Assembly: GCA_018881555.1 (NCBI GenBank)
Contig: JACAXG010000069.1
Coordinates: 3,085,403-3,149,402 of the forward strand
Length of the DNA: 64,000 nt
Direction: 5' to 3'
Source of the DNA: Amblyornis subalaris
Lineage: Eukaryota > Chordata > Aves > Passeriformes > Ptilonorhynchidae
The translations under genes were made by a program, and so were the position numbers. Numbering within the stretch: the stretch's first letter is position 1; each line of letters starts with the position of its first letter. This document shows, piece by piece, positions 27,044 through 39,090 of this stretch. The notes beneath the pieces are model-generated. The model saw nothing but the letters and a program-made list of their open reading frames with translations. It did not search any database and had not been told where the DNA came from.

Positions 27044-27448
27044 CTAGAGGGAAGAAGCATCTCTCCTATGAGGAAAGACTGAGAGAACTGGGTTTGTTTA
27101 GCCTGGAAAAGAGAAAGGCTTCGGGGTGACCTAACTGCAGCCTTTGAGTACCTAAAGGGAGCCTACAAGGAAGATGAAGAGGGACTTTTTACAAGAGCAT
27201 GTAGTGAAAGGACAAGGGGGGAATGTATTCAAACTGAAAGAGACTAAATTTAGATCAGATATTAGGAAAAAGTTCTTTACTACGAGGGTGGGTGAGACAC
27301 TGGAACAGGTTACCCAGGGAAGTTCTGGATATCGCATCCCTGGAAATGGTTGGATGGAGAGCTGAGCAACCTGGTGTAGTGTAAGGCATCCATGTCCAGT
27401 AGGGGGGTTGAAACTAGATGGTCCTTTAGATCCCTTCCAACCCCGGCC

Positions 27449-27512
27449 ATTCTGTGATTCTATGATTCTATGATTCTGTGATTCTATGATTCTGTGATTC
27501 TGTGATTCTATG
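27449..27512 (+). repeat. Eight tandem ATTCTRTG units at CR1 3' end
   Basis: Perfect 8-base periodicity with G/A alternating at the sixth base (ATTCTGTG or ATTCTATG). This is the CR1 terminal repeat, not a CRISPR or satellite. Confidence 0.95.
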
Positions 27513-30500
27513 ATTTATTTCGTTGACACTCTTCAGTCACTCAGATTGGCAATCACATGGTAGCTCTAGAAGAGCTACAAAATGTTAAGATTTTACTGAA
27601 GTAAGTGGGGAAATGAATAACAAAATCAGACCAGTGTGGTTTTAATTATTTTATTTTTACTGATCCAGATTTTTTAATAGTATGCCATCTGAGGTGGGAT
27701 AGTCATAGAATCACATTTTAAAAACTATATTGAAAATGTGTATCTGTGGTTACAGATTTGTCACAAGAAGCCTAGAGTTCAGGTGCTTGAGCCCATACTG
27801 AACTTGCACTGTGCTATCAACACCCAGGACAGAAGTTTTACATGGGGAAGAGAGTAAGCAGTCAGGATGTGCACTGCTAAGAAGTATATGCAATTCATTT
27901 CAAAAATAAGTAAGTCTCACTACAATAAACTGCAAGCTATTCTGTGTGAAAAGGATACTGCCACTCCAACTGAAGCTCTTGTACTGCAGAGAGAATAAAT
28001 GTTCGCTGGACAAGAAAGCAAGCCAACTCTCTGGTGTAGGAAGACATTATTGCTGTCCCTGGCAGATGTGAACTGTGCCTTTCTTGGGTGACCAAAATAA
28101 TTTCTGCATTTTTTTCAGTGATTGTTCGACATGAAATGAGTCTGTTCCTGAGAACAGGCCTGGGCCCCATGATTTTGCCTCCCTGCCCATGTACAGACTG
28201 GAACACGAGGCTGCATTCCTGAAGCAATAGGCTTGGAAGATCAGGTTAAGCACCTTGCTATAGGTTATCAGGTTCTGATCCTTGGAGGATGGAGTGATGC
28301 CAGAGATCACTGATGAAGATTAAAACCACTTGGTGATGCATGGGATTTAAAACATACTCTTATTGTCTTGGTTCACATGAGAGTACTCCAGGGATCTTTA
28401 TACCTCTGCCCTGAGCAGAATATCATCACTAGGACTTTAGACCTCCATGTACACAGTATTGATAGAGCACATAAGGCTTTGGATTCCCCTCTACCATCAG
28501 GCATGAAAAGATAAGTATTGTAATGCTGAAAAGGAAGTCAGCCTCAGTCTCTTTTTTAATCAATGCATCTATGGCCACAAAGCAGTAGCTTCATTAAGAG
28601 ATTATAGTGTCTGGATAGATGAAAAATATCTTATGGTAATAAATATCTCTCTAACTGTAAATATCTTCACTTTTGTAAGCAATAGAAAGTCTGTGAAGAC
28701 TTGAATTCTGGTATCCAAATCTGCAAAACGTTCAGTTCTTCTCAAAATGACACACCCACAGGCTTTCAAAATACCACGGTTTCAGTTAAAAACAGGACAA
28801 ATCCAAAGCTGCAACTACCAAGAAGAAACGAGGTAGCAAGCTTTGAAACTGCAACACTTCAGTGACAACTAACATCATATTAACCACTACAGCTTTCTAA
28901 CCCAGGGATTGTTTGGGAATATGAGTGCTTTTGCCGAGAAAGGTAGTATCAGGACAACAGTACTTCCTCTGCAGAGATCTTGATTCTTTATTTAAGCGTT
29001 ATCCATTTGGTAGACACTCTATGTAGGTCAGTTAGTGCATGGAATAATTATGCTCCGAAAAGAAATATTCATAACAAAAAGGGAAACTGCCCTATTTAAT
29101 TATGGTTGGAAATAATTAAGTAACATCAGTGATAGGGAAAATTTCACAGCAGGCATTTGTAACAATGATAGGTCATGCTTGCACAGTGAAAGCTTTGACA
29201 CAAAGCTTGTGTCACTGTTAGCTCAATGGAGGGTTAGTCACTCTGAATTAGTAAGCACTTGACTATATGATTTCCTAACAGAAGGTCCAGGACATGTCTG
29301 AACAATTTTTAAAATACTGAGAATTCCTCTTTCACACTGCAGAGCCTTGGTTCTTCCTGGAGGTGGGAAGGAACATGCAGTGCAAAGCTGTTCTGGTACT
29401 TTACAGAAATATATATCAATATGGATGTGTTTCTAATGTTTAACTGTTCTCCAGTTCTGCTTTCATTAACAGTGTGTCAGGCTTCTCCTAAAAATCTCTA
29501 TTTTTATGCCTCATAGCTCAGCTCTAAAAATTCACTGCTGTGTAGCATTTGGGAAAGTCTCAGCCTGAGCACAGGTCTCACCTTCACATTTAAACCAAAT
29601 ATTAAAACACCACCCTAAAAAAAATGAATGACCACAAATGTATTAAAGTGCTGCACTGAATTCAGAAAGGAAATGTAGGATTCACATGGAAGGTTAAGTT
29701 AGATATTGAATGCCACATCCAGCATGCAGGCATTGAAATAATTTCCTACAGCAGACCATCTTCCTGTGCAAACACTGTCTCATTGTGTACATATGTGCTA
29801 AGGCTGAAACAGTGACTGGGTTGGGCTCTGATTCTTCATCTGTGCCTGTGACAATCTGATCTTTGCAGCTCCATCTCCTCACTGCTTGCTAAATGCAAGT
29901 AGATGCTGGACCACTCATTATACTAGACCTAATAGCAAAGTAGATCTAGCAGATGTAAGTAGTTCTTAGACAGATCTACAAACAAGTTAACTGATAAGTA
30001 TCTCCCAAACTTGGAAAAGTGTAGCAGAAAAACAGCATAACTTGCTTTGACTAATGATATTCCCCTGAATTATATGCCATGAAATGTTATTTCTGGGTCT
30101 TCTCTTGTCCATGCCTGTGCTAGAAACTGCAGGGAAAGGAAGAGGTGGTGGCTATGCCAGCACCATACTCACAAAGGACCCCAGCACACAAGCATTCCTA
30201 GCTGCGTAGGGTCTGTTTCTTTTGCTTTGTCAGGTTGGCAAGGGTATGGAAGAGGAGAGACTTCCTTCATCTTCTTATTCTACTGCAAACACATACATCT
30301 CAGGGTTCCTGCATGCAATAAAATACAGATGTGAAGAGCGTTCTTCGGTTTCCTTTCATCTCAAAAACAATTCTCCACCACAGCATCCTTAGGCACTTCC
30401 TAATGACACATCACTAATTAAACAGAGATGTCATGGTCAAAACACATGAACAAATGACAAAGTAACATAGCAGGCAGGTCATCCTGTAATTATAATGAAA

Positions 30501-33500
30501 AATAGAGGACTGAGAGCAAAATATTCAAGGATCAGTAGTTTACCAGACATAGAGAAATTTCTTGAGCTTTAGCCTTCTTAAGCTATAATGCTTCAGGCGT
30601 TGTGCCTCATCTTTCTGCAGGACATTTCCAGTATGTTTATCCCCATCACATCCATAGCTTTTCAGATAAGTCCTCCATATCTGTGCAGTGTGCTGTGCAC
30701 AGTGGAGCTGAGTCCACACGGGATAAGACTTCAGCTGGTACCTGAATGAAGGTTTGGCAAATTTATTACTTAATTTATGTGATGGCTTACATACCGGGTT
30801 TTTTAAATAAACTAAATAATTAATTGTAATTAAAATGTGTGTAGTGCAGCAAGATTTTAAAGAAATGTCCCTAGAGCTATCCAAGCAATCTTTTCACATG
30901 GCAACTAAAGACTTGTTACTCTACCTCCAGTAAAATGAGATGCTACAGACACCTAAGAATTTTCTGTAAGAGCAGCTACTTTTGCTGCAAACACAGAGTG
31001 ATGATGCCACAAAACTTCACATTTGCATAGATACATATTTGACTGCACCAGTGTCAGGGATGATAGCAGTAGCCACCGTTAGGTTTCTTAGCTAGTGTGG
31101 TTTTCTTCAGTATCCATCCAGGACACAAAATGAAAGGCATCAGAGGTCTTCCTGCATCATCAACATGTTCTAAAGAATGAAAGCATAACTGTATTTTCAA
31201 TGGCTGGAGTCACGATTAGGTCATCCAAGTGAAAAAATTATAGATGCTTCCAGAGAATGCAGCACTGCTTAGTGATGAAAAAGAGGTACCTGGAAAAATT
31301 AAATCTCAATGATCATTCAAGAGAAGGCTTTTGATGGGTAGATATAACTAAAATTTGCATGAATTAAAATTATTCTCGTGGTATGAAAAAACCCAATACA
31401 CCTTTGTCTAGGAAACTACTCACCAGTAATATCGTGCAATAATAAATAAAATAATCAGAACATTTAAAAAGAGACTATTGCCAGAGTGAAACCATTGTAT
31501 TTAGTGTATTTATACAATTCTCAAAAATAACTGCTTTTCTTTTTTTCAGTCATAATTATCATACAAAATATATCTGTTTGCTTATGTCTGATTTTCTCCT
31601 TGTAGCACAATTTCTGCTGTGTTCACGTACTTCTATCAGTACGTCTCTATGGCTCAATGATAGAGATGTGTACTTTTTACTTCATGACTGAGGAGACACG
31701 GGACAGAAAACTTAGCCCAAGAGGGCCTGAGAAAAAAGTCTAACATTAAGAAACTGTACCCGTTTGCTCACCATTAAGGCAAGACAACTCTCCACTGCAT
31801 CTCACTAGTGACTCCCTAGAGACCTCATATGGTCTTTTTCAGTCAAAAATAACCCCAGTCTAACAATGCTTCACCCACATCTCTCTCTAATTACGGATGC
31901 TATGAGGACGGACAACATAAAATGATTATGTCAAGTCCAGACTGCAATTTATGACAATGAGAAATCCCTCAGCTTTCATTATGGAGACTTTGCATGCCAT
32001 CGTGGAGGCATTAAGAGCCATGGTGTATGGAAAAGGAATTTTTCTCAACGGCTTTTTCTTTTAAGGCAAGTTACAACAGATATCCCAGGTGCTACATCCA
32101 AACTTCAAGCACTGATTCCCACGAAAGTTAACCACTGCGGAATTCCTGCAGTGGCAATTGCATTCATTAACCAAGATGTAAAATTGATACTGTAAAAAAA
32201 ATTTGCTGAAGCTTAAGATTGTTGGTTAGACTATTGGTTATCCTTCTTTGCTAAGCATATTTTATATTTTTGTTCCTCTCTTTTCCACATCTGCAACTAT
32301 AAGATGAAATGTCAGATGAAGGCAAAAATGTTTCTCTTGCAGTATTTCTGATCCTGATGTAACTCATACAAAAATATCTTTAGATTGTGCTCCAAAGAAT
32401 TAAAACCAGTTACAGGAAGTTTCTGGCAACCTGAACATTTTAGAGTTTAGTCATTACCTAAAGCCTATTGGTTACTAGTGCTTTCACCCCTTAGAGCAAG
32501 TAGAGGTAACCTTATGTAAAGCTGGCTCGAATGCCACACTGCAACTCTGAAGTGGTGGTAACTGAAGGGTCATCCAAAGAGGTTAAATTTATATTTGTTC
32601 CTTAACATGGAAGGATATTTCTAAGTTAAAACACAAGAGGCTGTACTCCTATGGATCCTCAGATCCCAATCACTTGCACAGCCTGAGTAAAGAATTTCTG
32701 GTTGGTTTTAATGCACATAAATTTAGACAACAATGATTTCTGTCTCCCCATACTCCCTAATCAGATAGTGGATTACTCTGGTTTTGTGCCTGTGTTGCGA
32801 AAAGAGGACAGAAAAAGTGAGGGTAGAAGAATTTATATCACCCATCATAATTAACTTTCATAATGAGTGTTACATTTCCATCTCCACATCAGTGTCAAGT
32901 GGTGGGATTTAAAGATGTCAGAATGAATTAGTCTAAAAAAGGTATGAAAAATGAAGATTTATTCAGAAAGGCATGATATAGTGGGGAAATAGAGTAGTTT
33001 GGCAATTGCCCTTAGAAACCCCCCGAGATTTCTTTCCTGCAACATCGTGCTTTATCTGGCAAAAAAATGTAACATACTTAGCAACATCTAGGAAATGCAG
33101 TGGCAGGCCACAAAGTACCTTGATATTTAGTTAAATATATAAATATGTCTAAAGAGAAAGAAATAGTTTAAAGAAGGCATTTGTTTAATATTTACCCTTC
33201 AAAGAAGGCAGGATAAACAACTTTTTTTTTTTTTTTGAATCCAATAGGGCTGAGCTGCAAACTAACTGCTGCAACAAAAAAGGATCGGGTCCCAGCCTTC
33301 TTGCTAAAACCTATTAAAGAGGCAGGTGCTAAGTAGGCTGTTGAAGCTGCTGAGTGCATGACAATCAGCAAGTAACAGCATCTCTCTTTGTTTTTCTATT
33401 TTTGTTTTATTTTTCATTGTGTTACCATTCCATAATCACAACTCCTAATCTTCAGAATTTGTGACAAATGTTGTTTGGGGATTCAATTAATGAACAAGTC

Positions 33501-33790
33501 CAGGACACTCCTGTGCCAGACAGCTGTTCCTGTGTCTGGGTTTCAGTGTCATGGCCACATCAATAGATTTAAAGTGTTGGCAAAGTGCCAGTTTCACATT
33601 TCAGCTTTTGCTGCTATATTTTTAGATATGGTGCTACAAGAGAGAAAGATGTTTTGTAAAAATGTAAGACATGATGCATTTTACGACGTTATATCCAAGT
33701 AAGCTACAAAGAACTTCAGCTGAGTCCCCTTCTCCTCCTGCTCAAAATAGGTCATTTTATGTGGTTGCTTTTCTAGATTTTAATCTCTCA
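27513..33790. other. Gene-free intergenic stretch
   Basis: AT-rich DNA, no recognised exon, RNA or transposon. Open frames reach 114 codons (30540-30884, minus) without homology. Two adjoining small inverted repeats occur at 31625-31666, and a T15 run at about 33221. Confidence 0.5.
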
Positions 33791-33797
33791 GGCTGCT

Positions 33798-33862
33798 ATC
33801 CTGCAAACACTCATGCATGTGATTAACTCTGACTACCCACATGCGTGAAGTGTTTGCAGGAT
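33798..33862. mobile_element. Palindromic MITE-like element (short internally deleted copy)
   Basis: Left arm ATCCTGCAAACACTCATGCATG (33798-33819) and right arm CATGCGTGAAGTGTTTGCAGGAT (33840-33862) are reverse complements except for one inserted base and one mismatch, around a 20-base spacer. The arm sequence is one I associate with an abundant old palindromic repeat of amniotes whose full copies carry a longer centre. Assignment to a named family is not possible here. Confidence 0.6.
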
Positions 33863-35953
33863 GGGGGCTTTAATATGTTGTGACAATGTCATGGGGAAAG
33901 GATCTAAGTGGCAATATGTGAGGAGAGCTGTGTATCTGAGGCCATCAAGAGCTGGCTGTGTTAACCCTGTACTGGGCAAGATTTTGCTAATGACTCCTAC
34001 ATCTCCCCAGACCAGTATTGCATGTTACATTGTGTTCTGTTTCTGGAGATGCCAGAATCACTGTCAAGAAGCTCAAAAGAAAACAAAACGAAGCTCACCG
34101 TTACGCAAATTTTTGTTTCGAAGAACTTTTTCCCCAATAACTTCTGTTACCGACTGACTTGGGATTTACCCTTAGCACTGTATTGGTGTTGCTTGGCTGT
34201 CCACAATGGCAGGACAGAGGCACATCCAGTGTTTGACATTCCTGAGAACTGACATGTGCATAGCAAAGATTGTACCTCCTGCGTTTATGCAGCACAGTGC
34301 CATGGCCTCTTTCTCTGTCGATGATTCCTTGTGCCAAAAGCAGATGGTCTGCAGATTACAGTGACTCCCCAGTTGTTTGCATGTAGGACAGAAAGGGAGA
34401 ACTAACCGTGCTGAGTTGTGCCCAACACTCAAAGGAGCCCTGCTTTAAGGCATTTTTGCTAGCTACAGTTTAGTGCCAGTCATACAATTTTGCAAAATAA
34501 TATTTTTCTAGAAACTCTGCAGGCTTTTCTTTCCTATGAAATGAAGTTATTACTGTTTGTAATGGATTATGCTTACTTGATACACCACACATGACTATCG
34601 CTTTTCTTTCAAATGAAAGTTCAGTACTGCTCTCCTCATCTCAAACACTGCAGGACAGAGTAATTTTTCATCTTAATCACAATGTAATAGATCTTGGCAG
34701 AAAAAAATGATAAGCAGAACCTGTAAGAAAATATTGAAATGTATCTAGGAAAATGGAGAGATGGTGGGCCACAAGCATTTCTTCCCAACCTTTGCTAGCA
34801 CAACAGACTATAAAAATCAGTTTGCTGTTGTAATTTAATCAGAGTAATTCAGTAAGAGCAAAGAATATAACTTCTGGAAATATGAGTAAAACTAATCTGT
34901 CTGATAGAAATTGGACAACAGAATGCAAACTACTGTAATTGTAGCAAGCCTCTTAAATAACTCTCTGCTTCAATAGAGAGTGTGTGCCTGAGGATATGTT
35001 GTCACCATAAGGCATTATCAAGTGCCTTACTTCCAATCTCAGTTCTGTCAACAATTCATCAACATCTAGAAATCAAAACTTCCTATGAAATTATTGATTC
35101 ATTCTGGAAGTGTCCATCACAAAGATATAGGTAATGACATAAGGGACTGTCAGGTGTCAAACTGTAAACCATTGAGAAGAAAGTGATAACATTATTATTG
35201 TCATAGCTCTGCACTGAAGATAGTGGGGTTTATAAAACAAGTTCTCTAAGAAAGGGAATGGAAAAAAAGTAGTTACCCATGGCTTCCTGTGATGTGGATA
35301 GATTCTTCCCAAGAAAAAGCGAACTCTGACGTGCTTTTCTTGCTTTCAAAATATTTGTTGCTCATTTGATTCTCCACTATCAAATATGGGAAATGATAAC
35401 ACTGCAGCACTTCCATCAGTGGCAGAATGGGAGTATCTCTGAGCATATACTTGAGCCACTACTTCATGAGAGAAGGGAGACTTTAATCTCTCTAAGTACT
35501 CTACACCACTATTAAAACCAACAAATGTCAGCCAAAATATTCAAAATTGTTTGTAGAAGCACACAGACTACATAAGCTCCACTTCCTTTGGAATTCATGC
35601 CAGACCACCTAAAAACTTTTGTAATTTTCCATATGGTTAGATATTCTGAACCTATATCCATAGGCAAGAAACAGAACATGAGAAAGAAGAAAATGCATCT
35701 AAGAAATATTTAAATTCCTTCTTGAAAGACTGACAATAATTCAGGGCACTACCTCACAACCACTGTGTTCTAATGAGCACCAAAGACGTCAGTCTCCTGT
35801 GATGTACAGTATGTCTACATATCTCCCACGTGTGCCAGTGCATAACGTGATCAAAAATCAAGGACACAGTTTGGCCCAGTGTGTCTTGGGATATCTCATC
35901 TATGAAGAATGGACAATTTGGAACTCTGTGTGGTGGGTTTTATGTTTTACAGG
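33863..35953. other. Gene-free intergenic stretch
   Basis: No recognised exon or repeat; open frames up to 98 codons, overlapping on both strands near 33861-34432, appear to be chance. Confidence 0.45.
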
Positions 35954-36165
35954 ACTGAATCATTGAATATATTGAGTTGAAAGGGACCCACAAGGATCAT
36001 CAAAGACCAACTCCTTATCTACCACGACAGCCCCAAGAATCACATCATGTACCTGAGAGTATGGTCCAAAAACTTTTTGAACTCTGTCAGGCTTGGTGCT
36101 GTAACTACTTTCTTGGGGAGCCTGTTCCAGCGCCCAAACACCCTCTGGGTGAAAAGTGAAGTTGT
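35954..36165 (-). mobile_element. CR1-like LINE 3' fragment (second subfamily)
   Basis: Reverse-strand CR1 of the type with GAGTTGAAAGGGACCCACAAGGATCATC, CCCCAAGAATCACATCATGTACCTGAGAG, CTTTTTGAACTCTGTCAGGCTTGGTGCTG and TGGGGAGCCTGTTCCAGCGCCCAAACACCCTCTGGGTGA. The wording differs from the 9189 and 18774 copies, so it belongs to another CR1 subfamily. Confidence 0.93.
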
Positions 36166-38624
36166 TGAAAAGTGTTTACAATAGCTGTGGTCCTTTCACT
36201 GTTTTTGTCCCACTAGACATTCAGAAGCTGCAATAATTCAGCCAGGACTTGAATTTCCCTAATCTCTTATTTTGGATCTCCTTAATATCTAATTTAGTCT
36301 ATTTAGGATCTATTTATTCACAAAAGACAAAAAGTGCTTTCTTTGGCCACAGTTTGGTGAAATGAAGAGCAGTTGTTTCGCTGCAGATTTTAACTGTGGT
36401 AATGTGGTAACTGTTTGTATTGGAGAAACACTTTAGCACATTCACACATTAATGTAGAATTTGTGAAGCAAAAAAAATCACTGAATTTGATTTCAGAAAA
36501 TCAAAATATTTTCTGTTTCAATTTCAAAAGATTATTGCTTCTAAAGTATTTTATTCTTTTTTTGTTTGTTTCTTTTTTCTAAGTTTGTTTGCAACCCCAG
36601 GCTACTTGTTCAAGGATACTGACATTCAAAGTCAGGCACCCAACAGATATTTTACATGATGAAGTCTTTTTTACATGAAGGACATGAAGGACAAATTTAC
36701 TGGTACTGAACAAGCTGGAACATTTACCTGATCCAACACAGCTCAAATAACATGTGGCTGAGAAGACACAGAGTTGCATTAGTATACTGCTACTGGAGCT
36801 AATTTACCTAACTCCTCTCTGCTGATTAACTAGGGTGTAGTGCTGCGCTGACACAGCAATTCTACATCCAGTTCTGGAGTTAGCTTAGATACCTCTGCCT
36901 GTCACCAAGCTGGAAGGTGTATACCCTGCAAAATCATTTCTAGAGAATGCTATAGTGTTCTGCACTATCCTATTCTTAAATTTTAATTCATCATAGCTCT
37001 TAGCATATGCTTAAATTCTGATATGAGATGAGCTGGTTTTTTCTTTATCAGAGCCTTTTATCACTCAAGCATCGAGATTTCAAAAAGACAGATGAAACAG
37101 ACTACCACATCCATACCCTCCTAAATGTTATTTGCACAAACGGCTTGAATAGCCAGCAATACTCTTCTAATAACAGAAGTAAAAGAAGTTGGAAGAAGAT
37201 GCCTTTTCACATCTTCTTGAAGTTTATAAGGTATCCTTTTTGGCCTTTTTACACATTGTCTTTCCATAAAGACACACAGTGAATGTTTACTCCACCTCTG
37301 ATCAATCCACTGCCAATATTCCAGGCAGCATAACACGTACCAAGCTAAAAAAACCTGACTAAACCAAAATATACCCCACAAACAAACAAACAAACCCAAA
37401 CAAACAACCCCCAAAAGCCCCAATTTGTATCAAAAGTCTTTTGGGTTAAGTCTTTTCGATGGGTTTTGTGAAACATAGAATTTTACATCCTGAGTGTCAC
37501 TTATGAAAGACCTTTCCCTAAAGAAGATAAGACTCTGAAGACAACTGCTCCCCTGTGGATTATCTCTCTGTAGTCAAACTCCCCGGGCAATTATTTTCTT
37601 CCCTCCTTATCTTTCTGAACATAGGAATTTTAATTTTGGTTTTACTAAAATGCTAGGCATGTCTCCCCTGCACAGATATGTACACTCAAGCCAGCATTAA
37701 ACAAGCATACTCATTCCCAGCACTGAGACTTGAAGTTAACCAGCTGAAATTAGCCAGCTGAAATTAGCCCACTGCCAAATTCCCTCACTGCCCCAAACAC
37801 AACGATCACATCCCAGCTGACTGATTCCCTTGCCATGTTCAGGAATTGTTTGGCACAGAGATAACTGGCTTGGGTTAAAGGTGTGCCCAAATCTAATGAT
37901 CTAAAAGTATGAACAACAGAGTTTCTGTGTCTAGGATTGCTGTCTAGCACTTTTTAATTTAATTGTATAGAGGAGTCCAACAATCTACTAGTGAGAACAT
38001 AAACTTCTGGACAGGTGTACTTACCCTGCCTAGCAGGACTGAGCAGTCTGAACTGAGCTCTGTGGTGCAGCCACAGAACTGCTAATCAATTTGCTCCTTA
38101 AAAGCACTCTAAGTTTCTGTTGTGTAGATAAAATATGCCCTTGTCTTGTTCCAAGCACTGTACACTATCAGAAAGGAAACTGCAAAGACACTGTGGTATG
38201 AGTGGCCCCATGACATCCTGCAATCTGTACCCACAGCCTTCTCTGAAATGTAAACTGCCAACTGCTATGCCGTTTTACCTGACAGGAAAGACATTGAAAG
38301 TCCTTCTGTAGTAGATTATGTTAAGTGTCCTTGATTCCAGACAAGACCAGGCTCTCTGCAGAGGCTCAGCCATTTATGTATTCTGCGATCATACAGGAGT
38401 GGCACAGTAACAGAGCAGTCCTGTGGAGATGGTTAAACACTTCAGATAGCTGTACTTTGTTACACAGCGGTGCATAGTTAACACCGCGGGCACCAAGATG
38501 ACCTCTCTAAGAGGCCTTTTTGCAAAAGTGCCATCCAACAGTGTTTGTATAAATACTTCAGTAATCATTCCAGAGCTCTTTTTGGCCTAAATTTTACTAA
38601 TAACAGTGAGTTATTAAGTTATGC
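36166..38624. other. Gene-free intergenic stretch with short tandem repeats
   Basis: Contains a CAAA-rich simple repeat (about 37378-37410) and a 15-base tandem duplication CCAGCTGAAATTAG at about 37740-37769. No gene recognised. Confidence 0.5.
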
Positions 38625-39090
38625 AGACTGTGCCCTGTCATAGACAATGGCCAGCACTAGACGCTGCAACAAAGAGGTCTGAGAAACCCTGTTACAGACA
38701 GTGGAGGAATAACTTTTCCAATGGGAAATTTCATTCCACTTTCAGGCAGTTATCAATTGACTCACATTCTGATGGAACAGTCTTTATATCTCCCCCGAAA
38801 AACACACCATTGTGGATTATTATGTTTGTACAACAGCCAAGTGGCTTTTGAATTTTTTCCAAGTCTTGGCCTCACTACGTCTTGTGGCAAATAGTTTCCC
38901 AGGCTTTCCCATCTTTTCCCTTTTTAATCTATGCTGCAATTTCAGTACCACTGAATTCTCTCCCCATGGCAAGTTCCTTGATTAGGAAACAGGACCACAC
39001 AGTCTACTTTCACTCAACTATTCCTATCTCTGCCATCTCCCTCGTATTGTTTTCTTGCCTAAGCATCGATGACATTTTCCAAACTCTAGA
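38625..39090 (-). mobile_element. Ancient CR1/L3-type LINE 3' fragment
   Basis: Matches the reverse of the old LINE 3' end in order: TCATAGACAATGGCCAGCACTAGA; CTGTTACAGACAGTGGAGGAATAACTTT; CCAATGGGAAATTTCATTCCACTTTCAGGCAGTTATCAATTGACTCACA; then TTTTGAATTTTTTCCAAGTCTTGGCCTCACTACGTCTTGTGGCAAATAG. It is less certain past 38900. It is the same broad family as the 21388-22935 copy, a separate insertion. Confidence 0.75.

Larger units (their letters stand above)
26785..27512 (+). mobile_element. CR1 LINE 3' fragment with expanded terminal repeat
   Basis: Sense-strand CR1 from the end of ORF2 through the 3' UTR: GATTTGGGGGTGCTGGTGGATGAGAGGCTGG, TCCAGCTCTGGGGTCCCCAGCACG, TCTCCTATGAGGAAAGACTGAGAGAACTGGG, GGTTACCCAGGGAAGTTCTGG, then AGATCCCTTCCAACCCCGGCC. 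It ends in eight consecutive ATTCTRTG units (27449-27512), more than the usual two to four. It is 5'-truncated at about 26785. Confidence 0.97.

Noticed and set aside
27449..27512. Regularly spaced direct repeats that could be read as a CRISPR array
   Set aside because: Contiguous 8-base units without spacers, at the exact 3' end of a CR1 element in vertebrate DNA.
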